A stretch of 41,819 bases of DNA from Candidatus Poseidonia sp. (GCA_030828165.1 JAURDA010000011.1:1-41819); one strand, 5' to 3'. Numbered from the stretch's first letter, positions 25,025 through 33,930 are shown. The notes: generated from the sequence alone by a model not told the origin. Program-made: numbers and translations.

Positions 25025-25249
25025 ATGCCCATGAACGAGAACTGCAACCCGACGTACGGAAAGGTCGATGAGATCCTTGACCTTCTCACCAAATCAAAGT
25101 CGCTTCACCTGTTGATGGAATTGGACAGGGCCTAGAAACCGTTGCGTTTCACGCAGATCAAGCGGCGCGTGCAGGCCTCGTCAACAACCGTCTCAAGGCG
25201 CCTCAAAGAATTGGAGCATGTCGCCAGCCATGGCGGCCAATTCTTGAGA
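25025..25249 (+). pseudogene. wHTH (HxlR-like) regulator relic with in-frame TAG
   Basis: From ATG 25025 one frame reads MPMNENCNPTYGKVDEILD and LLTKSKSLHLLMELDRA, then TAG at 25133-25135. It continues without shift as KPLRFTQIKRRVQASSTTV and SRRLKELEHV. Joined across the stop, this is a winged-helix domain of the HxlR/ArsR kind, with the recognition helix intact. After LEHV the expected wing is missing and the frame runs into the antisense of the L20a gene. A nonsense mutation plus loss of the 3' end fits best. A downstream TTG at 25142 could start a fragment but would lack the first helices. It lies on the opposite strand between L20a and pfdA and fills most of the 348-base interval between them. 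Confidence 0.65.
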
Positions 25250-25255
25250 AGAGAA

Positions 25256-25528
25256 TCACTCTTCTTCGGCGGCGGGCGCAAGGGTGCCGCCCTGAGCAGC
25301 AATCTCCTCACGGAAATGGTTGAGAATGGAGGGTTCGGTTGAGGTCCGAGGGTCGATTTCGTCAGCGGTGTCGATGTGGATGCTGCGCCGCTTCATGCGG
25401 TGGCGAGAGCCGAGGATGGAGTAGACATGCTCTGTAGCTGCATCGCTGTTTGCGGCGGGGACGTCGTAGGAAAAGGGCTGTCGTTGGCTGCCAAAGGGCG
25501 CCGTTCCAGTGACACGGTAGGCCTTCAT
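25256..25528 (-). CDS. 50S ribosomal protein L20a (LX / L18Ae)
   Basis: Archaeal ribosomal protein of about 90 residues. It begins MKAYRVTGTAPFGSQRQPF, then has the conserved middle AATEHVYSILGSRHRMKRRSIHID; the C-terminal about 20 residues are an Ala/Glu extension. I start at the ATG at 25528, where the family starts; an ATG at 25552 would add eight residues. In many archaea this gene precedes pfdA and ftsY, as here, apart from the opposite-strand wHTH relic between them. Confidence 0.9.
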   Translation of the reverse strand: MKAYRVTGTAPFGSQRQPFSYDVPAANSDAATEHVYSILGSRHRMKRRSIHIDTADEIDPRTSTEPSILNHFREEIAAQGGTLAPAAEEE

Positions 25529-25559
25529 CGGGTCGCCCGACTCGCCATCCATCCTTAAA

Positions 25560-25587
25560 CGCGCTGGCGCGCAGATGCTTGAGCATC
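25560..25587. promoter_or_regulatory. Two adjacent inverted repeats in the L20a/subtilase divergent region
   Basis: CGCGC-TG-GCGCG at 25560-25571 and GATGCT-TG-AGCATC at 25574-25587. Both are near-perfect palindromes around a TG centre, with centres 15 bases apart. They sit between the L20a start and the subtilase start. This could be a regulator-binding region; no binding protein is implied by sequence alone. Confidence 0.45.
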
Positions 25588-25627
25588 CAACCGATAGATT
25601 GAGGCAAAACAACCTGCTGGTGTTTTC

Positions 25628-28600
25628 ATGCGCGTCGGGTTGATGGTGCTCTTGCTCCTTCTTCCTTTGGCCTCGGGATGGCAGACGCCGGCCAACCCAA
25701 AAGCCATCCCGATATCAACGCCTAACGGAGAGGAGCGTTTGCTCGTGCTCGAAGAGGGGGTTTGGACATCCGACGACTGGCAGGAGCTCCTTGACCAAGG
25801 CGTTCAACCTCTGCGGTCCGTATCTCCACAAAGACTGCTTGTCTGGATGGTTGGACCCGTGGAATTGGCCCGAGGTGTCGAGTCGCTTCCGTTCAACGAT
25901 GCGGCTTTTTTGGAGCCGTTGATGCCTTTGGACGACGGTGAAATCCCCGTTCGCGTTCTCTTCGAACCTCGCCTCCCCCCAAGCGCAGTGGCCCACCTGA
26001 ACGACCACCTCGCCACGGTGACAACGTCCGGTTTGCTCGCTCAGCGGGGATGGGCGTCGCTACCGGCTTCCACGGTCATCACCGTGCCCCGGGCGGTTGC
26101 AATGAACGAACTCCCCCTTCTCGAAGGCGTGTTGTGGGTGGAGCCCGTGTTGACGACGAACGGTCGAAACGGCCAAGCCGCTGAACTGCTTCAAACAGGG
26201 TCGTTTGATGCCATCCCGTTCTGGAACGTTGGTTTGAACGGTCACGGCGTCGTCTTGGGGGTTGCTGATAGCGGCCTTGACGCCGACCACGCTTGTTTTC
26301 GAAACGCAACCACGAGCACGAGCATGCATGCAGAACCGAATGCAACCTATCCCGCCGTGGGCGTCTTTGGCGATGACCATCGCAAGATCCTCCACCTCAA
26401 CACCACGGTCGACGACAACGACACGCCCGGCCACAGCGATTACCGACACGGAACGCACGTCATCGGCTCGTTGGGGTGCTACGAAGTGGGCGCCCAACGC
26501 AACGGCACGTTTCCAAGCAACGGGTCCACCTTGGCCTATGAAGCCAAATTAGTGGTTCAAGACATCGTGTCGGGCGACGGTTGGGTGCCGCCTTCTGTGG
26601 ATGAATTGTTGTGGGAGGCTTCCTCCTACGGGGCCGTGATTCACTCCAATTCATGGGGTGACGACACCACGGCTTACACGGAACGTACCGGTCGGTTTGA
26701 CGGTTATGCGAAAGCGATGCCGTGGTCCGTCGCCGTCATCGCTCCGGGAAACAGCGGGGAAGGCATTCTTGAGCCGGCCAACGGACGCAACGTGATTTCG
26801 GTCGGGGCGAGCACCAAATCAACCACGCCCGAACGCTGGTCGTCTTCATCGTACGGCCCAACCGAAGCGGGGACGGACGGGGTGTTTGTTCTGGCACCTG
26901 GCGCCACCATTTCTTCTGCAGCCGGTGATGGATTCTGGTCGTCAAACAACAACAACCTACGGCCATCATCGGGGACCAGCATGGCGACGCCGCTCGCCTC
27001 CTCCGCCATGGGCATCCTCCAACAAATGTACGAAGAGGGTTGGCTTCACGGCGCCCGTGAACCTCTTACGCCCGTAGCGATGAATCCCCCCGTATGGTCG
27101 TCTGCGGTTCAGGCAGAGACCGTTTTGCTTGGAGAAGGCTTTACTCCATCGGGTTCCTTGCTGCGAGCCACCCTCGCCATGGCGACCCACCCCCTTCAAG
27201 CGTCGGAGCGCAACGGCGGCTCGAACACCGACGCCCTTCACAACCCCTACGACGGATGGGGCGTGACAAATTTGTCTCGCCTTCTCGACGTCGGCGCCTT
27301 GGAGAACGGGACTTCGCCCTCCTCCTCCCTGTGGGTTCATGACAGCTACCGGATGGACAAAGGGGCGGTCTCAACGTGGTTTGACACCCACGCGAACGGA
27401 GCCAACAACCTCTCGGGATTGAGCGAGGTTCCGTGGGACGGTACGGGCGCAGCAGGCCCGTTTTTGCAAACCGGCGATGTGTTTGAAGAACGCTTCACTC
27501 CGATGAACAACCGGTCCGTGCGCTTACGGCTGGCTTTCCCAGCCCAACCCGAACCGGCCATGGTGGACGACCTGCAACTGCGTGTCGTGCTGGAGAACGG
27601 ACGCGTGTTGCTTCCCGACCGTTTGAACGCCGAGGGAGAGCCGATCATGTACAACGCAAGCGTGGCGAATTTGAACGACATCGATGTGTTTCCGAACTCC
27701 AACGAGACGGTGGTCGGTCTTGACATCCCCGCACACTACCTCGCCAATGCATCGTGGTTTGACGTCCAAGTCGTGGCCCGCTATGTTCAGCCTGGAGGGT
27801 TGGCCGGGACCGTTGGGTTGGACGGTGATGCAGTGGGCTTCAGTTTGGTCATTCAAGGCGTGGAGCGCGATGCAACCGACCACCTTGACGGAGACGGCGA
27901 TGGGGTAGCCAACATCGACGACCTCTGTCCGTTCGAAGATGCAACGGCCGCCGATGCCGACCGGGACGGATGCTTGGACGACGGAGACGGCGATGGGGTG
28001 GCCGACCCCTACGATGCGTGTCCAACGGTGAACGCAGCCGAATACGACGCGGACGCGGACGGGTGTTTTGATGACACCGACGGGGACGGCGTCACCGACA
28101 ACGATGATGCCTGCATCACCGAGGATCTTGCTTGGCCCGTGACCGCCGCAGGATGCTATCCAGTGGACATGCCGCCCTCGCTATCGGTGTCCCTTTCTCC
28201 GGAAAACAACACCACGCTCGACACCACCGTTCTGATCGAATGGGCGCTTGTGGACGCAGACGGAGACGGAGCAAACGTGACCCTCGCCCTCGTGTTTTCC
28301 GACCAACCCAACACCACGATGGCGGCATGTAGCGGGTTTGTTGAGGTCGCTGAGGTGCAAACCTGTCAGTGGAAACTTCCCGACGACCTCGTTCCGTTCT
28401 ACATCGCCGAGGCTCGTTACGACATCGTTGCCGACCTTGAAACCGGTAACCGCTCCCCCGCCGCCGTGGCTGACCGAATTCACGAGGTCGTCGCCGTGAA
28501 CGTGCTCCTGCCGCAAGAAATCACCGTCGTTTCTGGAGGAGATGTTCGCGAATCGGGGGGTTCGGCCGTCATTCTGGGTGCATTCGGTCTTCTTCTGGGC

Positions 28601-28684
28601 GCTCTCGTGGCGCGATGGAATCGCTCCCGCCGGCGGGGTGGAGAGCCCCCCGGTGTCGCCGCTCCGTTCCGACGGACGCCGTAG
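25628..28684 (+). CDS. Secreted subtilisin-like protease with calcium-binding repeats and C-terminal membrane anchor
   Basis: Peptidase S8 protein of 1018 residues. Signal peptide 1-17 (LMVLLLLLPLASG); pro-region to about 190; catalytic domain about 200-560 with Asp214 (VADSGLD), His274 (DYRHGTHV), Asn375 of the oxyanion hole (APGNSG) and Ser451 (GTSMATP). A beta-rich domain (about 560-745) follows, then thrombospondin type-3-like calcium repeats (about 754-848; DGDGDGVANIDDLCP, DGDGDGVADPYDACP, DGDGVTDNDDACI) with paired cysteines. A further beta domain leads to a C-terminal membrane helix (about 975-993) and an Arg-rich tail. It should be a cell-surface protease degrading external protein. 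No PGF-type sorting signal is visible. A T-rich terminator follows. Confidence 0.93.
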   Translation: MRVGLMVLLLLLPLASGWQTPANPKAIPISTPNGEERLLVLEEGVWTSDDWQELLDQGVQPLRSVSPQRLLVWMVGPVELARGVESLPFNDAAFLEPLMPLDDGEIPVRVLFEPRLPPSAVAHLNDHLATVTTSGLLAQRGWASLPASTVITVPRAVAMNELPLLEGVLWVEPVLTTNGRNGQAAELLQTGSFDAIPFWNVGLNGHGVVLGVADSGLDADHACFRNATTSTSMHAEPNATYPAVGVFGDDHRKILHLNTTVDDNDTPGHSDYRHGTHVIGSLGCYEVGAQRNGTFPSNGSTLAYEAKLVVQDIVSGDGWVPPSVDELLWEASSYGAVIHSNSWGDDTTAYTERTGRFDGYAKAMPWSVAVIAPGNSGEGILEPANGRNVISVGASTKSTTPERWSSSSYGPTEAGTDGVFVLAPGATISSAAGDGFWSSNNNNLRPSSGTSMATPLASSAMGILQQMYEEGWLHGAREPLTPVAMNPPVWSSAVQAETVLLGEGFTPSGSLLRATLAMATHPLQASERNGGSNTDALHNPYDGWGVTNLSRLLDVGALENGTSPSSSLWVHDSYRMDKGAVSTWFDTHANGANNLSGLSEVPWDGTGAAGPFLQTGDVFEERFTPMNNRSVRLRLAFPAQPEPAMVDDLQLRVVLENGRVLLPDRLNAEGEPIMYNASVANLNDIDVFPNSNETVVGLDIPAHYLANASWFDVQVVARYVQPGGLAGTVGLDGDAVGFSLVIQGVERDATDHLDGDGDGVANIDDLCPFEDATAADADRDGCLDDGDGDGVADPYDACPTVNAAEYDADADGCFDDTDGDGVTDNDDACITEDLAWPVTAAGCYPVDMPPSLSVSLSPENNTTLDTTVLIEWALVDADGDGANVTLALVFSDQPNTTMAACSGFVEVAEVQTCQWKLPDDLVPFYIAEARYDIVADLETGNRSPAAVADRIHEVVAVNVLLPQEITVVSGGDVRESGGSAVILGAFGLLLGALVARWNRSRRRGGEPPGVAAPFRRTP

Positions 28685-28723
28685 AAAGGGGCTTCCGGTG
28701 GCGGAGAGGAAAAGAGGCCCTTG

Positions 28724-28735
28724 AAGCGCTTTTTT
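28724..28735 (+). terminator. Possible T-rich terminator after the protease gene
   Basis: AAGCGCTTTTTT, 40 bases after the subtilase stop, combines a short self-complementary AAGCGCTT with a run of six T. Archaeal termination often uses such T-runs. Confidence 0.4.
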
Positions 28736-28832
28736 CGAAATGGTGGGTTGAAACGAGCCCAAAATCGCGAGGTGAACCTTGAAGTTCAGTGCCATGCTCG
28801 GTCAACCCGCCCAAGCGGCAAGGTGACGAAAA

Positions 28833-29837
28833 ATGAGCGACCGCCTATATGTTGGAATTGACCTAGGAACCTACCAATCAACCATCGCCTCAAGCGCTGG
28901 AAAATTGCACACGATCGAGACCGTTGTCGGTCGCCCAAAGGACCCCGTAGCCCGCAATTTCCTCGGACGGGACGTCCTCTTTGGTGATGATGCGTTGAAG
29001 AACAAGCTCGCCTGCAACCTGTATCGCCCCATGGCCGCAGGTGTCACGCAAGACGACGAGGCCAACCTCGCCGCTGCCAAGGCGTTCGTTTCCCACCTTC
29101 TCGAAACCGTGGACCCTGAGGAGTTCGACGAAGTTCTCGGCGTCATCTGTTCGCCAAGCCACGTTTCGTTCACGGACAAGTCCAACCTCGTCGCCACCCT
29201 TCGTGGACAAGTGAACGCCATCATGGTCGTCACGGAACCCTTCGCTACCGGCTACGGTATTGACCAGCACATGGGCTCCATCGTCGTCGACATCGGCGCA
29301 GGAACCACCGACATTGCTCGACTCTACGGAACCTTCCCCACCGACGACGACCAAGTGACCATCACCGAAGCCGGTGATTGGCTTGACAACCAACTCATGA
29401 CGCTCATCCAGAAGAAGTACACCGGCGCCCAGGTCACGAAGGACATGGTTCGCAAGTGGAAGGAGGCCTCCTCCTATGTTGGCGGCGACGTTCGCGAAGT
29501 CACGGTCGACCTCTCGGTGGAAGGAAAGCGCCAAGTTGTTGACATCGGTGACTTGATTCTGGAAGCATGCGAATTGATCATCCCGAAGATTGGAAACGCC
29601 ATCAAGAAAATTGTGGCCGGCGCTGACCCCGAATACCAACAGTTGCTCCGCAACAACATCATCCTTTCCGGCGGCGGCTCCCTGATCGAAGGGGTCTCGG
29701 AGCGCATCGCCAAGGAAATCTCCGACATCGGCGACGTCAAGGTTTGGTGCGTTGAAGACCCCATCAACTCCGTGGCCGCAGGCGCTCTCAAACTCGCCAG
29801 CGAAATGCCGGACGACATGTACACCGCCATCAACTGA
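28833..29837 (+). CDS. Actin-like ATPase (MreB/MamK-like)
   Basis: Product of 334 residues with the actin-fold nucleotide site: phosphate-1 loop GIDLGTYQSTIA (8-19), phosphate-2 loop VVDIGAGTTDIA (151-162, Asp153), VVTEPFATGYG in between, and the adenosine motif IILSGGGSLIEGV near 276. Length and the short N-terminus fit filament-forming MreB/MamK-type proteins rather than Hsp70, whose peptide-binding domain is absent. Such proteins polymerise with ATP to position cell components. AAGGTGA lies before the ATG. A coiled-coil protein follows 80 bases downstream, a likely partner. Codons are strongly C-ending, suggesting high expression. The exact subfamily is uncertain. Confidence 0.88.
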   Translation: MSDRLYVGIDLGTYQSTIASSAGKLHTIETVVGRPKDPVARNFLGRDVLFGDDALKNKLACNLYRPMAAGVTQDDEANLAAAKAFVSHLLETVDPEEFDEVLGVICSPSHVSFTDKSNLVATLRGQVNAIMVVTEPFATGYGIDQHMGSIVVDIGAGTTDIARLYGTFPTDDDQVTITEAGDWLDNQLMTLIQKKYTGAQVTKDMVRKWKEASSYVGGDVREVTVDLSVEGKRQVVDIGDLILEACELIIPKIGNAIKKIVAGADPEYQQLLRNNIILSGGGSLIEGVSERIAKEISDIGDVKVWCVEDPINSVAAGALKLASEMPDDMYTAIN

Positions 29838-29852
29838 AACGGCGGTTGTTCC

Positions 29853-29869
29853 GGGGTGTGAAATACCCC
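29853..29869 (+). other. Small hairpin between actin-like and coiled-coil genes
   Basis: GGGGT-(GTGAAAT)-ACCCC forms a five-base-pair stem with a seven-base loop, 16 bases after the stop of the actin-like gene. No T-run follows. It could be a processing or attenuation element; support is the inverted repeat only. Confidence 0.35.
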
Positions 29870-29917
29870 CTGTGAACCCAGCGCTGTGCGGTAAGGTTCA
29901 AGTGTGGTAAATCTGCG

Positions 29918-31198
29918 ATGCGTTGCCGTATGGCCGTAGAGAGTTCCTCACCGGGTGGTGTCCGAAGAGTCGGAGGCACGACAAACGACGAGCGAGCGGC
30001 CCTTGAGGGGATGCTCAAAGGCTACCCTGTCGAACAACTCGTCGACGAAGTGCTGGTGGCATGGGACGAGTTGGGTAAGCGCAACGACGAACTTGTCACC
30101 GTCAAACAACGGCTTCGTGTCGTCGAACTCGATTTGGCTGAGCGTCACGACACGGTGGCACCCGAGGTTGCTCGCCTTGCGGAGGCGGAGCAAACCCTGA
30201 AGGACAACGATGCCAAAATCATCCACTTGGAACGAATGCTCGAGGACACCAAGGCTGAATTGGCGGCTCAGCAATCCTCCCTCTCCCACGAAGAGCGGAC
30301 GTCCATGGAGACCGAAGTCGCGCAACTCCGCGATCTCACGGCTCAACAGGACGACGTGATCGGAGAATTGGAAGGGCGCATGGCGCAAATGGTCACCGCC
30401 CTCGAGAAGGCCGCCGATGCAGGCTTGACCTCCGTCACCGCTGAAGAAGTCCGTTTGCTCAAACAACAGGTCGACGAACGGCAACGTCAGCTTGACGTGG
30501 AACGCGCGGCCGCTGAGGCTCTGGAAGAAGAACGACAACGCCTTCGTGACATCGCTGACCGGCTCCGAGGCTTGTTGGACGCCCGTGACCGTCGCCTCGG
30601 CGAATTGGAAGAACAATTGGAACGCGTCATGCAAGGCCCTCGCTCCGTTTCGGCTGAACACGATTACTTGGTCGAACAAATTGAGGAACTCAAGCGGCGC
30701 TTGCTTGAGCGAAATCGCGAGTATGAATCCCTACGACGTCGAGAACGACGCCTGCACAACGACGTGTTTGAGCGCGATGAACGGTTGCAACAGATGACCC
30801 TCACCATGACCGATTTGGAAGCCGCCCTTCAAGACCGAACGGCAGAACTCCGGGAACTCGAAGAACAACGAAGTTCCATGGAACATGAACTCCACTCGGC
30901 TCGCCGCAGCGAGCGAACGCGAGAGGTCGTTGGACGGGTCTTCGCAGACTCCCTTTCGCTGGTGCGCAGTCACGAGAGCCGTGAACTCAAGCGCGAACTC
31001 TACGCCAACGCACCCGATGTCGAGCGGACCATCAAGGCCCCTTCTTCCGACGATATGGCGAAACTCGCCGAAGGTGAAGAAATGGCGTTGTCAACCGAGG
31101 AAACCGTCATCGAGAAAGGAATTGACGTTGACGATGTCCGTCCTCCATCGCCCGGTGGAACCGGCGACCCGGTGTTGTTTGACGACGAAACCGAATGA
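29918..31198 (+). CDS. Long coiled-coil protein next to the actin-like gene
   Basis: Product of 426 residues. A short Ser/Gly-rich N-terminus and a small hydrophobic segment (MLKGYPVEQLVDEVLVAWDE shortened: MLKGYPVEQLVDEVL, near residue 29) lead into an almost continuous heptad coiled coil (about 45-340), rich in Glu, Arg, Leu and Gln. The acidic tail ends DPVLFDDETE. No membrane span or catalytic motif. It resembles SMC-hinge-free filament or scaffold proteins only in general character. Its position after the actin-like ATPase suggests a filament-binding or spacing partner (inference). An ATG at 29930 is an alternative start. Its stop is one base from the convergent GGGP synthase stop. Confidence 0.82.
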   Translation: MRCRMAVESSSPGGVRRVGGTTNDERAALEGMLKGYPVEQLVDEVLVAWDELGKRNDELVTVKQRLRVVELDLAERHDTVAPEVARLAEAEQTLKDNDAKIIHLERMLEDTKAELAAQQSSLSHEERTSMETEVAQLRDLTAQQDDVIGELEGRMAQMVTALEKAADAGLTSVTAEEVRLLKQQVDERQRQLDVERAAAEALEEERQRLRDIADRLRGLLDARDRRLGELEEQLERVMQGPRSVSAEHDYLVEQIEELKRRLLERNREYESLRRRERRLHNDVFERDERLQQMTLTMTDLEAALQDRTAELRELEEQRSSMEHELHSARRSERTREVVGRVFADSLSLVRSHESRELKRELYANAPDVERTIKAPSSDDMAKLAEGEEMALSTEETVIEKGIDVDDVRPPSPGGTGDPVLFDDETE

Positions 31199-31199
31199 T

Positions 31200-32012
31200 T
31201 CAGTTCGTGCATGCGCCGACCAACGAGGTCAATCGCTCGCTGAGCTCGTCCATTGACCCTGCATCCTCCGTCACCGTGCCGGTCACGATCCATTTCGCCC
31301 CGGCATCAACGGCTGCACGAACGGCCTCCGGCGTTCGCAAGCCGCCTCCAACAAGAAGCGTCAGCCCCTCTACTTCGGCGGCCGCCCGGATCAGATTCGG
31401 ATGGACGGGTTGTGAAGCACCGCTTCCGGCCTCCAAATAGAGCAAGGAAAACCCGAACATACGGGCGCACAGGGCGTAGGCATGCACGAGTTCGGTGTCG
31501 CCTGCTTCAAGCAGTTCGGCTGCCCCAACCTCGCCAACCCGCCCGCCAGGCGCACACACGACGTATCCGGTGGGCAAGGCCTCGACCCCAAAGCGTTCCA
31601 GGTGCGGTGCACCTCGGACCTGTTCACCAACGAGGAATTCCCGCTTTGTTGAGTTCATGAGCATCATGAAGGTGATGGCGTCAGCGGCCGGAGAAAGGGC
31701 GTGAGCGCCCCCCGGGAACAGAACAACAGGAATGTCCCAACGTCCTTCGTCGCCCTCTGGATCTTGGCTTGCTGCAAAGATTCGCAACTCAAGCGCCTCC
31801 TGAATGGCCACACAGGTCGCATGAACCACCGTATCGGGGGTGTCGGTTGACCCTCCAACAAAAATCATCGCCGTCCCGCATTCCACGGCGACCATGGCTC
31901 GCTTCGCGGCCACCTCCGGAGATTGTTTAGCCGGGTCGATGAGCGTGATGTGGCGGGCGCCCTCGGTCGGCCTGCAGACTTTGGAAAGCACCGAACCTTC
32001 ACCGACGTTCAT
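31200..32012 (-). CDS. Geranylgeranylglyceryl phosphate synthase
   Basis: Joins geranylgeranyl diphosphate to glycerol-1-phosphate, the first committed step of archaeal ether lipid synthesis. The (beta/alpha)8 barrel of 270 residues shows HITLIDPAKQ near residue 20, FVGGSTDTPD, FPGGAHALSPAADAITFMMLMNS, GYVVCAPGGRVGEV, YLEAGSGASQPV and VGGGLRTPEAV; these are the phosphate- and prenyl-binding loops of the family. I start at the ATG at 32012 because the upstream frame is unconserved. A proper archaeal lipid gene, it supports the archaeal origin of the window. It is divergent from the ABC exporter. Confidence 0.94.
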   Translation of the reverse strand: MNVGEGSVLSKVCRPTEGARHITLIDPAKQSPEVAAKRAMVAVECGTAMIFVGGSTDTPDTVVHATCVAIQEALELRIFAASQDPEGDEGRWDIPVVLFPGGAHALSPAADAITFMMLMNSTKREFLVGEQVRGAPHLERFGVEALPTGYVVCAPGGRVGEVGAAELLEAGDTELVHAYALCARMFGFSLLYLEAGSGASQPVHPNLIRAAAEVEGLTLLVGGGLRTPEAVRAAVDAGAKWIVTGTVTEDAGSMDELSERLTSLVGACTN

Positions 32013-32108
32013 GCGACTCGTTGCGAGGTCGTTGGGGAAAGGGCATAGGGCTTGCGCTGCATGCGTGGGCACGGGAGCCTTCTCAAAGGACCGCTTGCTG
32101 GCCAGCAC

Positions 32109-33887
32109 ATGAGCGAAGGTGGTCCGTTTCGACGATTGCTGACGTTCATGCGCCCGCATCGAGGCACGGTACGACTGGCCACGTTCTGTTCCATCGTCAA
32201 CAAGATTTGGGACCTTGCCCCGCCGTTGTTGATCGGGCTCGCCGTCGACGTCGTCGTGCTGAAGGAGAAATCAACCCTCGCCGGCCTCGGTGTCGTTGAC
32301 CCTTGGCACCAACTGGTGGCCCTTTCGGTGTTGACCTTTCTCATCTGGGGCTTGGAATCGTTGTTCGAATATTTCTACGGCGTTTTGTGGCGTAACTTGG
32401 CTCAAACCGTGCAGCACGAGTTGCGGCTCGACACGTTTGACCACGTCCAAAAACAGGGCATGGCGTGGTTTGACGACCGACAGAAAGGGGATATTCTCGC
32501 CATCTTGAACGACGATATCAACCAACTTGAGCGGTTTTTGGACAAGGGAGCCAACGACCTGTTGCAGGTCAGCACCACCGTGGTGGTGGTCGGAGCGGTC
32601 TTTCTTGCCATCTCGTGGCAGGTTGCGTTGTTTGCCGTTCTGCCCATCCCGCTCATCGTCTGGGGTTCGTTTCGCTATCAACGCAGTCTCGAACCACGGT
32701 ATGCCAAGGTGCGTTCTGCCGCCGGTCAGATGAACGCCCTGCTCGAAAACGACCTCTCCGGCATGTCGACGGTTCAATCCTTTACGGCTGAACAGCACGA
32801 ATTGGAACGTGTTCGTTCGCTCAGCAATGCCTATCGTGAGGCAAACCGGGAAGCGATTCGGCTCTCAGCAGCCTTCACGCCTCTCATCCGAATGGCCATC
32901 TTGGTCGGGTTCACGGCAACGCTTCTTTTGGGAGGTTGGTTGACGTTGGATGGAGCCCTGGCAGTGGGTGCTTATTCCGTTCTTGTTTTCATGACGCAGC
33001 GCCTTCTTTGGCCCCTAACAAGGCTCGGCGAAACGTTCGACTTGTATCAGCGCGCCATGGCGTCGTCGACCCGTGTGCTCGATGTCTTGGATGCACCCAT
33101 CGCGCTCAAACAAGGAACGTTTGAGCCCGAACGATCCACCGTGGCTTCAAGTCCGCTCGTCCTGGACGACGTCGCCTTTGCATATTCGGACCGTGACGCG
33201 CTGTTCGACGGGTTCTCGTTGACGTTCGAAGCGGGGAAAACCACGGGCGTTGTGGGCTCCACGGGAGCGGGAAAAACCACGCTTATCCGCCTCCTCCTTC
33301 GTTTTACTGAACCCAACCGGGGTTGCGTCGTGTGGTGCGACGAGCCGCTTGCCGAATGGCGACTTCAAGCGTTGCGCTCATCCATCGCTTTGGTTGACCA
33401 GCACATCACGCTGTTTCCGACGAGCATCCTTGAAAATATTCGATACGGGCGCCCTGGAGCCACCGACGAAGAAGTCGTGAAAGCCGCCGAAGTTGCTGAA
33501 GCCGCTGCCTTTGTCGAGTCCCTACCGTGCGGTTGGGATACGTTGGTTGGCGAAGGCGGTCATCGCTTGTCAGGAGGACAACGACAACGCGTGGCCATCG
33601 CACGAGCGGTTCTCAAAGATGCTCCACTGCTCGTGCTGGACGAAGCGACATCGGCGGTTGACAACGAAACCGAGGCGGCGCTGCAGCGGAGTATTCAACG
33701 AATATCGAAGGGTAGAACGACGATTGTGATCGCCCACCGTCTTTCCACCGTGCGCCATGCTGACCGCATCGTGGTTCTCGACCAGGGAGCCATCGCTGAG
33801 GACGGTGCTCATGAAACGCTCATCCAACAAGACGGGATCTATGCGAAGCTGTGGGCGGTGCAGACGGGAAGTGCGGGGAACCGTTAA
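32109..33887 (+). CDS. MsbA-like ABC exporter (fused membrane and ATPase domains)
   Basis: Half-transporter of 592 residues. An N-terminal six-span exporter domain (about 15-310) contains the loop QKQGMAWFDDRQKGDIL typical of ABCB/MsbA proteins. The ATPase domain has Walker A GSTGAGKTTL (about 382-391), a Q-loop in ALVDQHITLFP, the signature LSGGQRQR (about 487-494), Walker B LLVLDEATSAVD and the switch His in VIAHRLSTVRHAD. It should work as a homodimer exporting a hydrophobic substrate that cannot be named. The ATG at 32109 (MSEGGPFRRL) begins right at the conserved part. The rhodopsin gene follows 71 bases downstream with its own promoter. Confidence 0.93.
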   Translation: MSEGGPFRRLLTFMRPHRGTVRLATFCSIVNKIWDLAPPLLIGLAVDVVVLKEKSTLAGLGVVDPWHQLVALSVLTFLIWGLESLFEYFYGVLWRNLAQTVQHELRLDTFDHVQKQGMAWFDDRQKGDILAILNDDINQLERFLDKGANDLLQVSTTVVVVGAVFLAISWQVALFAVLPIPLIVWGSFRYQRSLEPRYAKVRSAAGQMNALLENDLSGMSTVQSFTAEQHELERVRSLSNAYREANREAIRLSAAFTPLIRMAILVGFTATLLLGGWLTLDGALAVGAYSVLVFMTQRLLWPLTRLGETFDLYQRAMASSTRVLDVLDAPIALKQGTFEPERSTVASSPLVLDDVAFAYSDRDALFDGFSLTFEAGKTTGVVGSTGAGKTTLIRLLLRFTEPNRGCVVWCDEPLAEWRLQALRSSIALVDQHITLFPTSILENIRYGRPGATDEEVVKAAEVAEAAAFVESLPCGWDTLVGEGGHRLSGGQRQRVAIARAVLKDAPLLVLDEATSAVDNETEAALQRSIQRISKGRTTIVIAHRLSTVRHADRIVVLDQGAIAEDGAHETLIQQDGIYAKLWAVQTGSAGNR

Positions 33888-33921
33888 AATCGCCGCGCGA
33901 AAGATAGCAAAAATACACCTC

Positions 33922-33930
33922 TTTATATAT
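33922..33930 (+). promoter_or_regulatory. TATA box of the rhodopsin gene
   Basis: TTTATATAT, preceded by purine/A-rich GCAAAAATAC (BRE-like), lies 29 bases before the rhodopsin ATG. It is the clearest TATA box in the window. GGGTGAG at 33948-33954 may serve as the ribosome-binding site if the message starts a little upstream. Confidence 0.7.

Noticed and set aside
25133-25135. TAG in the wHTH relic read as pyrrolysine
   Set aside because: No pyrrolysine genes are in view, the position is a loop of a DNA-binding domain, and the 3' part of the domain is missing as well, so a pseudogene is simpler.
25142-25342. Plus-strand frame from TTG 25142 as a functional small gene
   Set aside because: It lacks the first helices of the wHTH domain and its second half is antisense to the L20a gene.
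28833-29837. Actin-like gene as DnaK/Hsp70
   Set aside because: Only the ATPase fold is present at 334 residues; there is no substrate-binding domain, and no dnaJ or grpE lies nearby.
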